The notes under the pieces are model-generated. The model saw only the letters and a list, made by a program, of their open reading frames with translations. It did no database searches and was not told the DNA's origin. The translations under genes and the position numbers were made by a program. Positions 38,301 through 51,370 of a DNA stretch of 64,000 nt are shown piece after piece. Each line of letters starts with the position of its first letter. Positions within the stretch are counted from its first letter, which is position 1. This DNA comes from Meghimatium bilineatum. Taxonomy: Eukaryota > Mollusca > Gastropoda > Stylommatophora > Philomycidae. The DNA lies in the NCBI GenBank assembly GCA_034231615.1, contig CM067315.1, forward strand, positions 17,649,513 to 17,713,512, written 5' to 3'.

Positions 38301-40801
38301 GAGTTTTGGCGTAATAAACTGCAATAGACCCAATTCGTGCGTAATACGACAATTCTGAAGTAGTAAGCTACAATAGACCAAATTCGTGTGTCCAGAATAC
38401 AATTTCTGTTCTAGTAAGCTGCAGTACACTCAATTTGTTAGTTATATGCCAGAATACAACGGGATCTGACATACTAAACAGCAAGAGACCTAATTTGTGT
38501 GTAGTACGCCAGTTTTCTGACGTCTTAAGCTGCAATACATCAAATTAGTGTGTAAATTGCCAGGATATACAGAGTTCTGTTGTAGAAAGCTGCAGTACAC
38601 TCAATTTGTGAGTAATATGCCAGAATACAACGAGTTCTAACGTAGTAAGCTACAATACACCAAATTCGTGTGCAGAATACAATTTCTGGTGTAGTAAGCT
38701 GCAATACAACGAAATCACGTGTAATAGACCAGAATACACTCAATTCTAGTGTAGAAAGCTTCAGTACAATGGGTTTGTGAGTAATATGCTAGAATCACAG
38801 AGTTTTGGCGTAGTAAACTGCAATAGACCCAATTCGTGCGTAATACGACAATTCTGAAGTAGTGAGCTACAATAGACCAAATTCGTGTGTCCAGAATACA
38901 ATTTCTGGTGTAGTAAGCTGCAGTACACTCAATTTGTTAGTTATATGCCAGAATACAACGAGATCTGACATACTAAACAGCAAGAGACCTAATTTGTGTG
39001 TAGTACGCCAGTTTTCTGACGTTTCTAGCTGCAATACATCAAATTAGTGTGTAAATTGCCAGGATATACAGAGTTTTGTTGTAGAATGCTGCAGTACACT
39101 CAATTTGTGAGTAATATGCCAGAATACAACGAGTTCTAACGTAGTAAGCTACAATACACCAAATTCGTGTGCAGAATACAATTTCTGGTGTAGTAAGCTG
39201 CAATACAACGAAATCACGTGTAATAGACCAGAATACACTCAATTCTAGTGTAGAAAGCTTCAGTACAATGGGTTTGTAAGTAATATGCTAGAATAACAGA
39301 GTTTTGGCGTACTAAACTGCAATAGACCTAATTCGTGCGTAATACGACAATTCTGAAGTAGTAAGCTACAATAGACCAAATTCGTGTGTCCAGAATACAA
39401 TTTCTGTTCTAGAAAGCTGCAGTACACTCAATTTGTTAGTTATATGCCAGAATACAACGAGATCTGACATACTAAACAACAAGAGACCTAATTTGTGTGT
39501 AGTACGCCAGTTTTCTGACGTCTTAAGCTGCAATACATCAAATTAGTGTGTAAATTGCCAGGATATACAGAGTTCTGTTTTAGAAAGCTGCAGTACACTC
39601 AATTTGTGAGTAATATGCCAGATTACAACGAGTTCTAACGTAGTAAGCTACAATACACCAAATTCGTGTGCAGAATACAATTTCTGGTGTAGTAAGCTGC
39701 AATACAACGAAATCACGTGTAATAGACCAGAATACACTCAATTCTAGTGTAGAAAGCTTCAGTACAATGGGTTTGTGAGTAATATGCTAGAATAACAGAG
39801 TTTTGGCGTACTAAACTGCAATAGACCCAATTCGTGCGTTATACGACAATTCTGAAGTAGTAAGCTACAATAGACCAAATTCGTGTGTCCAGAATACAAT
39901 TTCTGTTCTAGTAAGCTGCAGTACACTCAATTTGTTAGTTATATGCCAGAATACAACGAGATCTGACATACTAAACAGCAAGAGACCTAATTTGTGTGTA
40001 GTACGCCAGTTTTCTGACGTCTTAAGCTGCAATACATCAAATTAGTGTGTAAATTGCCAGGATATACAGAGTTCTGTTGTAGAAAGCTGCAGTACACTCA
40101 ATTTGTGAGTAATATGCCAGAATACAACGAGTTCTAACGTAGTAAGCTACAATAGACCAAATTCGTGTGCAGAATACAATTTCTGGTGTAGTAAGCTGCA
40201 ATACAACGAAATCACGTGTAATAGACCAGAATACACTCAATTCTAGTGTAGAAAGCTTCAGTACAATGGGTTTGTGAGTAATATGCTAGAATAACAGAGT
40301 TTTAGCGTAGTAAACTGCAATAGACCCAATTCGTGCGTAATACGACAATTCTGAAGTAGTAAGCTACAATAGACCAAATTCGTGTGTCCAGAATACAATT
40401 TCTGTTCTAGTAAGCTGCAGTACACTCAATTTGTTAGTTATATGCCAGAATACAACGAGATCTGACATACTAAACAGCAAGAGACCTAATTTGTGTGTAG
40501 TACGCCAGTTTTCTGACGTCTTAAGCTGCAATACATCAAATTAGTGTGTAAATTGCCAGGATATACAGAGTTCTGTTGTAGAAAGCTGCAGTACACTCAA
40601 TTTGTGAGTAATATGCCAGAATACAACGAGTTCTAACGTAGTAAGCTACAATACACAAAATTCGTGTGCAGAATACAATTTCTGGTGTAGTAAGCTGCAA
40701 TACAACGAAATCACGAGTAATAGACCAGAATACACTCAATTCTAGTGTAGAAAGCTTCAGTACAATGGGTTTGTGAGTAATATGCTAGAATCACAGAGTT
40801 T
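32377..40801 (+). repeat. Array block 5: 499-bp units with a 2,495-bp tandem duplication
   Basis: Unit starts: 32377, 32876, 33375, 33874, 34373, 34872, 35371, 35870, 36369, 36868, 37367, 37866, 38365, 38864, 39363, 39862, 40361. All are 499 bp except the last (441). From 32377 to 34372 two monomer families alternate as a 998-bp dimer. Private variants recur exactly 2,495 bp apart: AGAAAGTTTC at 34761 and 37256, TAACCTGCAG at 35421 and 37916, GTTCTAGAAA at 36911 and 39406. Confidence 0.9.
40361..40801 (+). repeat. 441-bp deletion unit
   Basis: GTTTTGG is joined directly to CTACAATAGACC, removing 58 bp that span the end of subrepeat 8, all of subrepeat 9 and the first bases of the next unit. 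The unit also carries CACAAAATTCG, CACGAG and AATCACAGAG. It is the leftmost of this class. Confidence 0.93.
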
Positions 40802-43800
40802 TGGCTACAATAGACCAAATTCGTGTGTCCAGAATACAATTTCTGTTCTAGTAAGCTGCAGTACACTCAATTTGTTAGTTATATGCCAGAATACAACGAG
40901 ATCTGACATACTAAACAACAAGAGACCTAATTTGTGTGTAGTACGCCAGTTTTCTGACGTCTTAAGCTGCAATACATCAAATTAGTGTGTAAATTGCCAG
41001 GATATACAGAGTTCTGTTTTAGAAAGCTGCAGTACACTCAATTTGTGAGTAATATGCCAGTATACAACGAGTTCTAACGTAGTAAGCTACAATACACCAA
41101 ATTCGTGTGCAGAATACAATTTCTGGTGTAGTAAGCTGCAATACAACGAAATCACGTGTAATAGACCAGAATACACTCAATTCTAGTGTAGAAAGCTTCA
41201 GTACAATGGGTTTGTGAGTAATATGCTAGAATAACAGAGTTTTGGCGTACTAAACTGCAATAGACCCAATTCGTGCGTTATACGACAATTCTGAAGTAGT
41301 AAGCTACAATAGACCAAATTCGTGTGTCCAGAATACAATTTCTGTTCTAGTAAGCTGCAGTACACTCAATTTGTTAGTTATATGCCAGAATACAACGAGA
41401 TCTGACATACTAAACAGCAAGAGACCTAATTTGTGTGTAGTACGCCAGTTTTCTGACGTCTTAAGCTGCAATACATCAAATTAGTGTGTAAATTGCCAGG
41501 ATATACAGAGTTCTGTTGTAGAAAGCTGCAGTACACTCAATTTGTGAGTAATATGCCAGAATACAACGAGTTCTAACGTAGTAAGCTACAATAGACCAAA
41601 TTCGTGTGCAGAATACAATTTCTGGTGTAGTAAGCTGCAATACAACGAAATCACGTGTAATAGACCAGAATACACTCAATTCTAGTGTAGAAAGCTTCAG
41701 TACAATGGGTTTGTGAGTAATATGCTAGAATAACAGAGTTTTAGCGTAGTAAACTGCAATAGACCCAATTCGTGCGTAATACGACAATTCTGAAGTAGTA
41801 AGCTACAATAGACCAAATTCGTGTGTCCAGAATACAATTTCTGTTCTAGTAAGCTGCAGTACACTCAATTTGTTAGTTATATGCCAGAATACAACGAGAT
41901 CTGACATACTAAACAGCAAGAGACCTAATTTGTGTGTAGTACGCCAGTTTTCTGACGTCTCTAGCTGCAATACATCAAATTAGTGTGTAAATTGCCAGTA
42001 TATACAGAGTTCTGTTGTAGAAAGCTGCAGTACACTCAATTTGTGAGTAATATGCCAGTATACAACGAGTTCTAACGTAGTAAGCTTTACAATACACCAA
42101 ATTCGTGTGCAGAATACAATTTCTGGTGTAGTAAGCTGCAATACAACGAAATCACGTGTAATAGACCAGAATACACTCAATTCTAGTGTAGAAAGCTTCA
42201 GTACAATGGGTTTGTGAGTAATATGCTAGAATAACAGAGTTTTGGCGTACTAAACTGCAATAGACCCAATTCGTGCGTAATACTACAATTCTGAAGTAGT
42301 AAGCTACAATAGACCAAATTCGTGTGTCCAGAATACAATTTCTGTTCTAGTAAGCTGCAGTACACTCAATTTGTTAGTTATATGCCAGAATACAACGAGA
42401 TCTGACATACTAAACAGCAAGAGACCTAATTTGTGTGTAGTACGCCAGTTTTCTGACGTTTCTAGCTGCAATACATCAAATTAGTGTGTAAATTGCCAGG
42501 ATATACAGAGTTCTGTTGTAGAATGCTGCAGTACACTCAATTTGTGAGTAATATGCCAGAATACAACGAGTTCTAACGTAGTAAGCTACAATACACCAAA
42601 TTCGTGTGCAGAATACAATTTCTGGTGTAGTAAGCTGCAATACAACGAAATCACGTGTAATAGACCAGAATACACTCAATTCTAGTGTAGAAAGCTTCAG
42701 TACAATGGGTTTGTGAGTAATATGCTAGAATAACAGAGTTTTGGCGTACTAAACTGCAATAGACCCAATTCGTGCGTAATACGACAATTCTGAAGTAGTA
42801 AGCTACAATAGACCAAATTCGTGTGTCCAGAATACAATTTCTGGTGTAGTAAGCTGCAGTACACTCAATTTGTTAGTTATATGCCAGAATACAACGAGAT
42901 CTGACATACTAAACAGCAAGAGTCCTAATTTGTGTGTAGTACGCCAGTTTTCTGACGTCTCTAGCTGCAATACATCAAATTAGTGTGTAAATTGCCAGTA
43001 TATACAGAGTTCTGTTGTAGAAAGCTGCAGTACACTCAATTTGTGAGTAATATGCCAGTATACAACGAGTTCTAACGTAGTAAGCTTTACAATACACCAA
43101 ATTCGTGTGCAGAATACAATTTCTGGTGTAGTAAGCTGCAATACAACGAAATCACGTGTAATAGACCAGAATACACTCAATTCTAGTGTAGAAAGCTTCA
43201 GTACAATGGGTTTGTGAGTAATATGCTAGAATAACAGAGTTTTGGCGTACTAAACTGCAATAGACCCAATTCGTGCGTAATACTACAATTCTGAAGTAGT
43301 AAGCTACAATAGACCAAATTCGTGTGTCCAGAATACAATTTCTGTTCTAGTAAGCTGCAGTACACTCAATTTGTTAGTTATATGCCAGAATACAACGAGA
43401 TCTGACATACTAAACAGCAAGAGACCTAATTTGTGTGTAGTACGCCAGTTTTCTGACGTTTCTAGCTGCAATACATCAAATTAGTGTGTAAATTGCCAGG
43501 ATATACAGAGTTCTGTTGTAGAATGCTGCAGTACACTCAATTTGTGAGTAATATGCCAGAATACAACGAGTTCTAACGTAGTAAGCTACAATACACCAAA
43601 TTCGTGTGCAGAATACAATTTCTGGTGTAGTAAGCTGCAATACAACGAAATCACGTGTAATAGACCAGAATACACTCAATTCTAGTGTAGAAAGCTTCAG
43701 TACAATGGGTTTGTGAGTAATATGCTAGAATAACAGAGTTTTGGCGTACTAAACTGCAATAGACCCAATTCGTGCGTAATACGACAATTCTGAAGTAGTA

Positions 43801-44795
43801 AGCTACAATAGACCAAATTCGTGTGTCCAGAATACAATTTCTGGTGTAGTAAGCTGCAGTACACTCAATTTGTTAGTTATATGCCAGAATACAACGAGAT
43901 CTGACATACTAAACAGCAAGAGTCCTAATTTGTGTGTAGTACGCCAGTTTTCTGACGTCTCTAGCTGCAATACATCAAATTAGTGTGTAAATTGCCAGTA
44001 TATACAGAGTTCTGTTGCAGAAAGCTGCAGTACACTCAATTTGTGAGTAATATGCCAGAATACAACGAGTTCTAACGTAGTAAGCTACTATACACCAAAT
44101 TCGTGTGCAGAATACAATTTCTGGTGTAGTAAGCTGCAATACAACGAAATAACGTGTAATAGACCAGAATACACTCAATTCTAGTGTAGAAAGCTTCAGT
44201 ACAATGGGTTTGTGAGTAATATGCTAGAATAACAGAGTTTTGGCGTACTAAACTGCAATAGACCCAATTCGTGCGTTATACGACAATTCTGAAGTAGTAA
44301 GCTACAATACACCAAATTCGTGTGTCCAGAATACAATTTCTGTTCTAGTAAGCTGCAGTACACTCAATTTGTTAGTTATATGCCAGAATACAACGAGATC
44401 TGACATACTAAACAGCAAGAGACCTAATTTGTGTGTAGTACGCCAGTTTTCTGACGTCTCTAGCTGCAATACATCAAATTAGTGTGTAAATTGTCAGGAT
44501 ATACAGAGCTGTTGTAGAAAGCTGCAGTACACTCAATTTGTGAGTAATACGCCAGAATACAACGAGTTCTAACGTAGTAAGCTACAATACACCAAATTCG
44601 TGTGCAGAATACAATTTCTGGTGTAGTAAGCTGCAATACAACGAAATCACGTGTAATAGACCAGAATACACTCAATTCTAGTGTAGAAAGCTTCAGTACA
44701 ATGGTTTTGTGAGTAATATGCTAGAATAACAGAGTTTTGGCGTACTAAACTGCAATAGACCCAATTCGTGCGTAATACGACAATTCTGAAGTAGT

Positions 44796-45014
44796 AAGCT
44801 ACAATAGACCAAATTCGTGTGTCCAGAATACAATTTCTGGTGTAGTAAGCTGCAATACAACGAAATCACGTGTAATAGACCAGACTACACTCAATTCTAG
44901 TGTAGAAAGCTTCAGTACAATGGGTTTGTGGGTAATATGCTAGAATAACAGAGTTTTGGCGTACTAAACTGCAATAGACCCAATTCGTGCGTTATACGAC
45001 AATTCTGAAGTAGT
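44796..45014 (+). repeat. 219-bp short unit with GACTACACTC
   Basis: Subrepeat 1 joined to subrepeat 7, with the private variant GACTACACTC. The preceding unit ends in ATGGTTTTGTG. The same pair recurs at 47450 and 50210. Confidence 0.92.
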
Positions 45015-45455
45015 AAGCTACAATAGACCAAATTCGTGTGTCCAGAATACAATTTCTGTTCTAGTAAGCTGCAGTACACTCAATTTGTTAGTTATATGCC
45101 AGAATACAACGAGATCTGACATACTAAACAGCAAGAGACCTAATTTGTGTGTAGTACGCCAGTTTTCTGACGTCTTAAGCTGCAATACATCAAATTAGTG
45201 TGTAAATTGCCAGGATATACAGAGTTCTGTTGTAGAAAGCTGCAGTACACTCAATTTGTGAGTAATATGCCAGAATACAACGAGTTCTAACGTAGTAAGC
45301 TACAATACACAAAATTCGTGTGCAGAATACAATTTCTGGTGTAGTAAGCTGCAATACAACGAAATCACGAGTAATAGACCAGAATACACTCAATTCTAGT
45401 GTAGAAAGCTTCAGTACAATGGGTTTGTGAGTAATATGCTAGAATCACAGAGTTT
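45015..45455 (+). repeat. 441-bp deletion unit
   Basis: Identical 58-bp deletion junction and the same linked variants as the unit at 40361, so it is a copy and not an independent deletion. Confidence 0.93.
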
Positions 45456-47449
45456 TGGCTACAATAGACCAAATTCGTGTGTCCAGAATACAATTTCTGT
45501 TCTAGTAAGCTGCAGTACACTCAATTTGTTAGTTATATGCCAGAATACAACGAGATCTGACATACTAAACAGCAAGAGACCTAATTTGTGTGTAGTACGC
45601 CAGTTTTCTGACGTCTCTAGCTGCAATACATCAAATTAGTGTGTAAATTGCCAGTATATACAGAGTTCTGTTGTAGAAAGCTGCAGTACACTCAATTTGT
45701 GAGTAATATGCCAGTATACAACGAGTTCTAACGTAGTAAGCTACAATACACCAAATTCGTGTGCAGAATACAATTTCTGGTGTAGTAAGCTGCAATACAA
45801 CGAAATCACGTGTAATAGACCAGAATACACTCAATTCTAGTGTAGAAAGCTTCAGTACAATGGGTTTGTGAGTAATATGCTAGAATAACAGAGTTTTGGC
45901 GTACTAAACTGCAATAGACCCAATTCGTGCGTAATACTACAATTCTGAAGTAGTAAGCTACAATAGACCAAATTCGTGTGTCCAGAATACAATTTCTGTT
46001 CTAGTAAGCTGCAGTACACTCAATTTGTTAGTTATATGCCAGAATACAACGAGATCTGACATACTAAACAGCAAGAGACCTAATTTGTGTGTAGTACGCC
46101 AGTTTTCTGACGTTTCTAGCTGCAATACATCAAATTAGTGTGTAAATTGCCAGGATATACAGAGTTCTGTTGTAGAATGCTGCAGTACACTCAATTTGTG
46201 AGTAATATGCCAGAATACAACGAGTTCTAACGTAGTAAGCTACAATACACCAAATTCGTGTGCAGAATACAATTTCTGGTGTAGTAAGCTGCAATACAAC
46301 GAAATCACGTGTAATAGACCAGAATACACTCAATTCTAGTGTAGAAAGCTTCAGTACAATGGGTTTGTGAGTAATATGCTAGAATAACAGAGTTTTGGCG
46401 TACTAAACTGCAATAGACCCAATTCGTGCGTAATACGACAATTCTGAAGTAGTAAGCTACAATAGACCAAATTCGTGTGTCCAGAATACAATTTCTGGTG
46501 TAGTAAGCTGCAGTACACTCAATTTGTTAGTTATATGCCAGAATACAACGAGATCTGACATACTAAACAGCAAGAGACCTAATTTGTGTGTAGTACGCCA
46601 GTTTTCTGACGTCTCTAGCTGCAATACATCAAATTAGTGTGTAAATTGCCAGTATATACAGAGTTCTGTTGCAGAAAGCTGCAGTACACTCAATTTGTGA
46701 GTAATATGCCAGAATACAACGAGTTCTAACGTAGTAAGCTACTATACACCAAATTCGTGTGCAGAATACAATTTCTGGTGTAGTAAGCTGCAATACAACG
46801 AAATAACGTGTAATAGACCAGAATACACTCAATTCTAGTGTAGAAAGCTTCAGTACAATGGGTTTGTGAGTAATATGCTAGAATAACAGAGTTTTGGCGT
46901 ACTAAACTGCAATAGACCCAATTCGTGCGTTATACGACAATTCTGAAGTAGTAAGATACAATACACCAAATTCGTGTGTCCAGAATACAATTTCTGTTCT
47001 AGTAAGCTGCAGTACACTCAATTTGTTAGTTATATGCCAGAATACAACGAGATCTGACATACTAAACAGCAAGAGACCTAATTTGTGTGTAGTACGCCAG
47101 TTTTCTGACGTCTCTAGCTGCAATACATCAAATTAGTGTGTAAATTGCCAGGATATACAGAGCTGTTGTAGAAAGCTGCAGTACACTCAATTTGTGAGTA
47201 ATACGCCAGAATACAACGAGTTCTAACGTAGTAAGCTACAATACACCAAATTCGTGTGCAGAATACAATTTCTGGTGTAGTAAGCTGCAATACAACGAAA
47301 TCACGTGTAATAGACCAGAATACACTCAATTCTAGTGTAGAAAGCTTCAGTACAATGGTTTTGTGAGTAATATGCTAGAATAACAGAGTTTTGGCGTACT
47401 AAACTGCAATAGACCCAATTCGTGCGTAATACGACAATTCTGAAGTAGT

Positions 47450-47668
47450 AAGCTACAATAGACCAAATTCGTGTGTCCAGAATACAATTTCTGGTGTAGT
47501 AAGCTGCAATACAACGAAATCACGTGTAATAGACCAGACTACACTCAATTCTAGTGTAGAAAGCTTCAGTACAATGGGTTTGTGGGTAATATGCTAGAAT
47601 AACAGAGTTTTGGCGTACTAAACTGCAATAGACCCAATTCGTGCGTTATACGACAATTCTGAAGTAGT
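47450..47668 (+). repeat. 219-bp short unit with GACTACACTC
   Basis: Counterpart of the unit at 44796, with the same private variant. Confidence 0.92.
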
Positions 47669-48167
47669 AAGCTACAATAGACCAAATTCGTGTGTCCAGA
47701 ATACAATTTCTGTTCTAGTAAGCTGCAGTACACTCAATTTGTTAGTTATATGCCAGAATACAACGAGATCTGACATACTAAACAGCAAGAGACCTAATTT
47801 GTGTGTAGTACGCCAGTTTTCTGACGTCTTAAGCTGCAATACATCAAATTAGTGTGTAAATTGCCAGGATATACAGAGTTCTGTTGTAGAAAGCTGCAGT
47901 ACACTCAATTTGTGAGTAATATGCCAGAATACAACGAGTTCTAACGTAGTAAGCTACAATACACCAAATTCGTGTGCAGAATACAATTTCTGGTGTAGTA
48001 AGCTGCAATACAACGAAATCACGTGTAATAGACCAGAATACACTCAATTCTAGTGTAGAAAGCTTCAGTACAATGGGTTTGTGAGTAATATGCTAGAATA
48101 ACAGAGTTTTAGCGTAGTAAACTGCAATAGACCCAATTCGTGCGTAATACGACAATTCTGAAGTAGT

Positions 48168-48608
48168 AAGCTACAATAGACCAAATTCGTGTGTCCAGAA
48201 TACAATTTCTGTTCTAGTAAGCTGCATTACACTCAATTTGTTAGTTATATGCCAGAATACAACGAGATCTGACATACTAAACAGCAAGAGACCTAATTTG
48301 TGTGTAGTACGCCAGTTTTCTGACGTCTTAAGCTGCAATACATCAAATTAGTGTGTAAATTGCCAGGATATACAGAGTTCTGTTGTAGAAAGCTGCAGTA
48401 CACTCAATTTGTGAGTAATAGGCCAGAATACAACGAGTTCTAACGTAGTAAGCTACAATACACAAAATTCGTGTGCAGAATACAATTTCTGGTGTAGTAA
48501 GCTGCAATACAACGAAATCACGAGTAATAGACCAGAATACACTCAATTCTAGTGTAGAAAGCTTCAGTACAATGGGTTTGTGAGTAATATGCTAGAATCA
48601 CAGAGTTT
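48168..48608 (+). repeat. 441-bp deletion unit
   Basis: Same deletion, with private changes GCTGCATTAC and AATAGGCCAG. AATAGGCCAG is shared with the unit at 50930. Confidence 0.93.
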
Positions 48609-49211
48609 TGGCTACAATAGACCAAATTTGTGTGTCCAGAATACAATTTCTGTTCTAGTAAGCTGCAGTACACTCAATTTGTTAGTTATATGCCAGAATA
48701 CAACGAGATCTGACATACTAAACAGCAAGAGACCTAATTTGTGTGTAGTACGCCAGTTTTCTGACGTCTCTAGCTGCAATACATCAAATTAGTGTGTAAA
48801 TTGCCAGTATATACAGAGTTCTGTTGTAGAAAGCTGCAGTACACTCAATTTGTGAGTAATATGCCAGTATACAACGAGTTCTAACGTAGTAAGCTACAAT
48901 ACACCAAATTCGTGTGCAGAATACAATTTCTGGTGTAGTAAGCTGCAATACAACGAAATCACGTGTAATAGACCAGACTACACTCAATTCTAGTGTAGAA
49001 CTCGTTGTATTCTGGCATATTACTCACAAATTGAGTGTACTGCAGCTTTCTACAACAGAACTCTGTATATCCTGGCAATTTACACACTAATTTGATGTAT
49101 TGCAGCTTAAGACGTCAGAAAACTGGCGTACTACACACAAATTAGGTCTCTTGCTGTTTAGTATGTCAGATCTCGTTGTATTCTGGCATATAACTAACAA
49201 ATTGAGTTAGT
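48609..49211. repeat. Array block 7: unit with an inverted segment (603 bp)
   Basis: This unit has normal subrepeats 1-7 up to 49000. In place of subrepeats 8 and 9 (about 108 bp) it has 207 bp of satellite on the opposite strand, and the array then resumes in normal orientation at 49212. Subrepeat 7 here carries GACTACACTC at 48976, a variant otherwise seen in the 219-bp units at 44796, 47450 and 50210. Confidence 0.93.
49001..49207 (-). repeat. Inverted 207-bp satellite fragment
   Basis: This is the only strand switch in the window. Read on the minus strand it runs from inside subrepeat 2 (ACTCAATTTG) through subrepeats 3 and 4 into subrepeat 5 (ending AACAACGAG-type sequence). By eye its reverse complement matches 49774-49980 exactly, including the CTTAAG and GCCAGGATATAC family markers. 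The adjacent upstream unit belongs to a different family. At the left edge TAGAA (48996-49000) fits both strands, giving 5 bp of microhomology; the right edge looks blunt. An assembly or chimeric-read artefact is possible. Confidence 0.93.
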
Positions 49212-50209
49212 AAGCTACAATAGACCATATTCGTGTGTCCAGAATACAATTTCTGGTGTAGTAACCTGCAGTACACTCAATTTGTTAGTTATATGCCAGA
49301 ATACAACGAGATCTGACATACTAAACAGCAAGAGACCTAATTTGTGTGTAGTACGCCAGTTTTCTGACGTCTCTAGCTGCAATACATCAAATTAGTGTGT
49401 AAATTGCCAGTATATACAGAGTTCTGTTGTAGAAAGCTGCAGTACACTCAATTTGTGAGTAATATGCCAGTATACAACGAGTTCTAACGTAGTAAGCTAC
49501 AATACACCAAATTCGTGTGCAGAATACAATTTCTGGTGTAGTAAGCTGCAATACAACGAAATCACGTGTAATAGACCAGAATACACTCAATTCTAGTGTA
49601 GAAAGCATCAGTACAATGGGTTTGTGAGTAATATGCTAGAATAACAGAGTTTTGGCGTACTAAACTGCAATAGACCCAATTCGTGCGTAATACGACAATT
49701 CTGAAGTAGTAAGCTACAATAGACCAAATTCGTGTGTCCAGAATACAATTTCTGTTCTAGTAAGCTGCAGTACACTCAATTTGTTAGTTATATGCCAGAA
49801 TACAACGAGATCTGACATACTAAACAGCAAGAGACCTAATTTGTGTGTAGTACGCCAGTTTTCTGACGTCTTAAGCTGCAATACATCAAATTAGTGTGTA
49901 AATTGCCAGGATATACAGAGTTCTGTTGTAGAAAGCTGCAGTACACTCAATTTGTGAGTAATATGCCAGAATACAACGAGTTCTAACGTAGTAAGCTACA
50001 ATACACCAAATTCTTGTGCAGAATACAATTTCTGGTGTAGTAAGCTGCAATACAACGAAATCACGTGTAATAGACCAGAATACACTCAATTCTAGTGTAG
50101 AAAGCTTCAGTACAATGGTTTTGTGAGTAATATGCTAGAATAACAGAGTTTTGGCGTACTAAACTGCAATAGACCCAATTCGTGCGTAATACGACAATTC
50201 TGAAGTAGT

Positions 50210-50430
50210 AAGCTACAATAGACCAAATTCGTGTGTCCAGAATACAATTTCTGGTGTAGTAAGCTGCAATACAACGAAATCACGTGTAATAGACCAGACT
50301 ACACTCAATTCTAGTGTATAGAAAGCTTCAGTACAATGGGTTTGTGGGTAATATGCTAGAATAACAGAGTTTTGGCGTACTAAACTGCAATAGACCCAAT
50401 TCGTGCGTTATACGACAATTCTGAAGTAGT
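50210..50430 (+). repeat. 221-bp short unit (TA insertion)
   Basis: Same as the units at 44796 and 47450 but with a two-base duplication (GTGTATAGAAAGC) near 50318, making it 221 bp. Confidence 0.92.
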
Positions 50431-50929
50431 AAGCTACAATAGACCAAATTCGTGTGTCCAGAATACAATTTCTGTTCTAGTAAGCTGCAGTACACTCAAT
50501 TTGTTAGTTATATGCCAGAATACAACGAGATCTGACATACTAAACAGCAAGAGACCTAATTTGTGTGTAGTACGCCAGTTTTCTGACGTCTTAAGCTGCA
50601 ATACATCAAATTAGTGTGTAAATTGCCAGGATATACAGAGTTCTGTTGTAGAAAGCTGCAGTACACTCAATTTGTGAGTAATATGCCAGAATACAACGAG
50701 TTCTAACGTAGTAAGCTACAATACACCAAATTCGTGTGCAGAATACAATTTCTGGTGTAGTAAGCTGCAATACAACGAAATCACGTGTAATAGACCAGAA
50801 TACACTCAATTCTAGTGTAGAAAGCTTCAGTACAATGGGTTTGTGAGTAATATGCTAGAATAACAGAGTTTTAGCGTAGTAAACTGCAATAGACCCAATT
50901 CGTGCGTAATACGACAATTCTGAAGTAGT

Positions 50930-51370
50930 AAGCTACAATAGACCAAATTCGTGTGTCCAGAATACAATTTCTGTTCTAGTAAGCTGCAGTACACTCAATT
51001 TGTTAGTTATATGCCAGAATACAACGAGATCTGACATACTAAACAGCAAGAGACCTAATTTGTGTGTAGTACGCCAGTTTTCTGACGTCTTAAGCTGCAA
51101 TACATCAAATTAGTGTGTAAATTGCCAGGATATACAGAGTTCTGTTGTAGAAAGCTGCAGTACACTCAATTTGTGAGTAATAGGCCAGAATACAACGAGT
51201 TCTAACGTAGTAAGCTACAATACACAAAATTCGTGTGCAGAATACAATTTCTGGTGTAGTAAGCTGCAATACAACGAAATCACGAGTAATAGACCAGAAT
51301 ACACTCAATTCTAGTGTAGAAAGCTTCAGTACAATGGGTTTGTGAGTAATATGCTAGAATAACAGAGTTT
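50930..51370 (+). repeat. 441-bp deletion unit
   Basis: Same deletion junction. It shares AATAGGCCAG with the unit at 48168 but has AATAACAGAG instead of AATCACAGAG. Confidence 0.93.

Larger units (their letters stand above)
40802..48608 (+). repeat. Array block 6: 1,000-bp dimer and 3,153-bp HOR
   Basis: Unit starts: 40802, 41301, 41800, 42301, 42800, 43301, 43800, 44299, 44796 (219), 45015 (441), 45456, 45955, 46454, 46953, 47450 (219), 47669, 48168 (441). Two 501+499 bp dimers start at 41800 and 42800 and share AAGCTTTACAATAC and AATACTACAATTC; AGTCCTAATTTG is shared at 42921 and 43921. The 441-bp deletion junctions at 45456 and 48609 are 3,153 bp apart. Confidence 0.88.

Noticed and set aside
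40773-40985. Plus-strand open frames of 61-70 codons (36367-36552, 40773-40985, 45427-45639, 62030-62242)
   Set aside because: They depend on the 58-bp deletion junction or a single substitution that creates an ATG (AGTAAGC to AGTGAGC at 36369), and consist only of satellite sequence.
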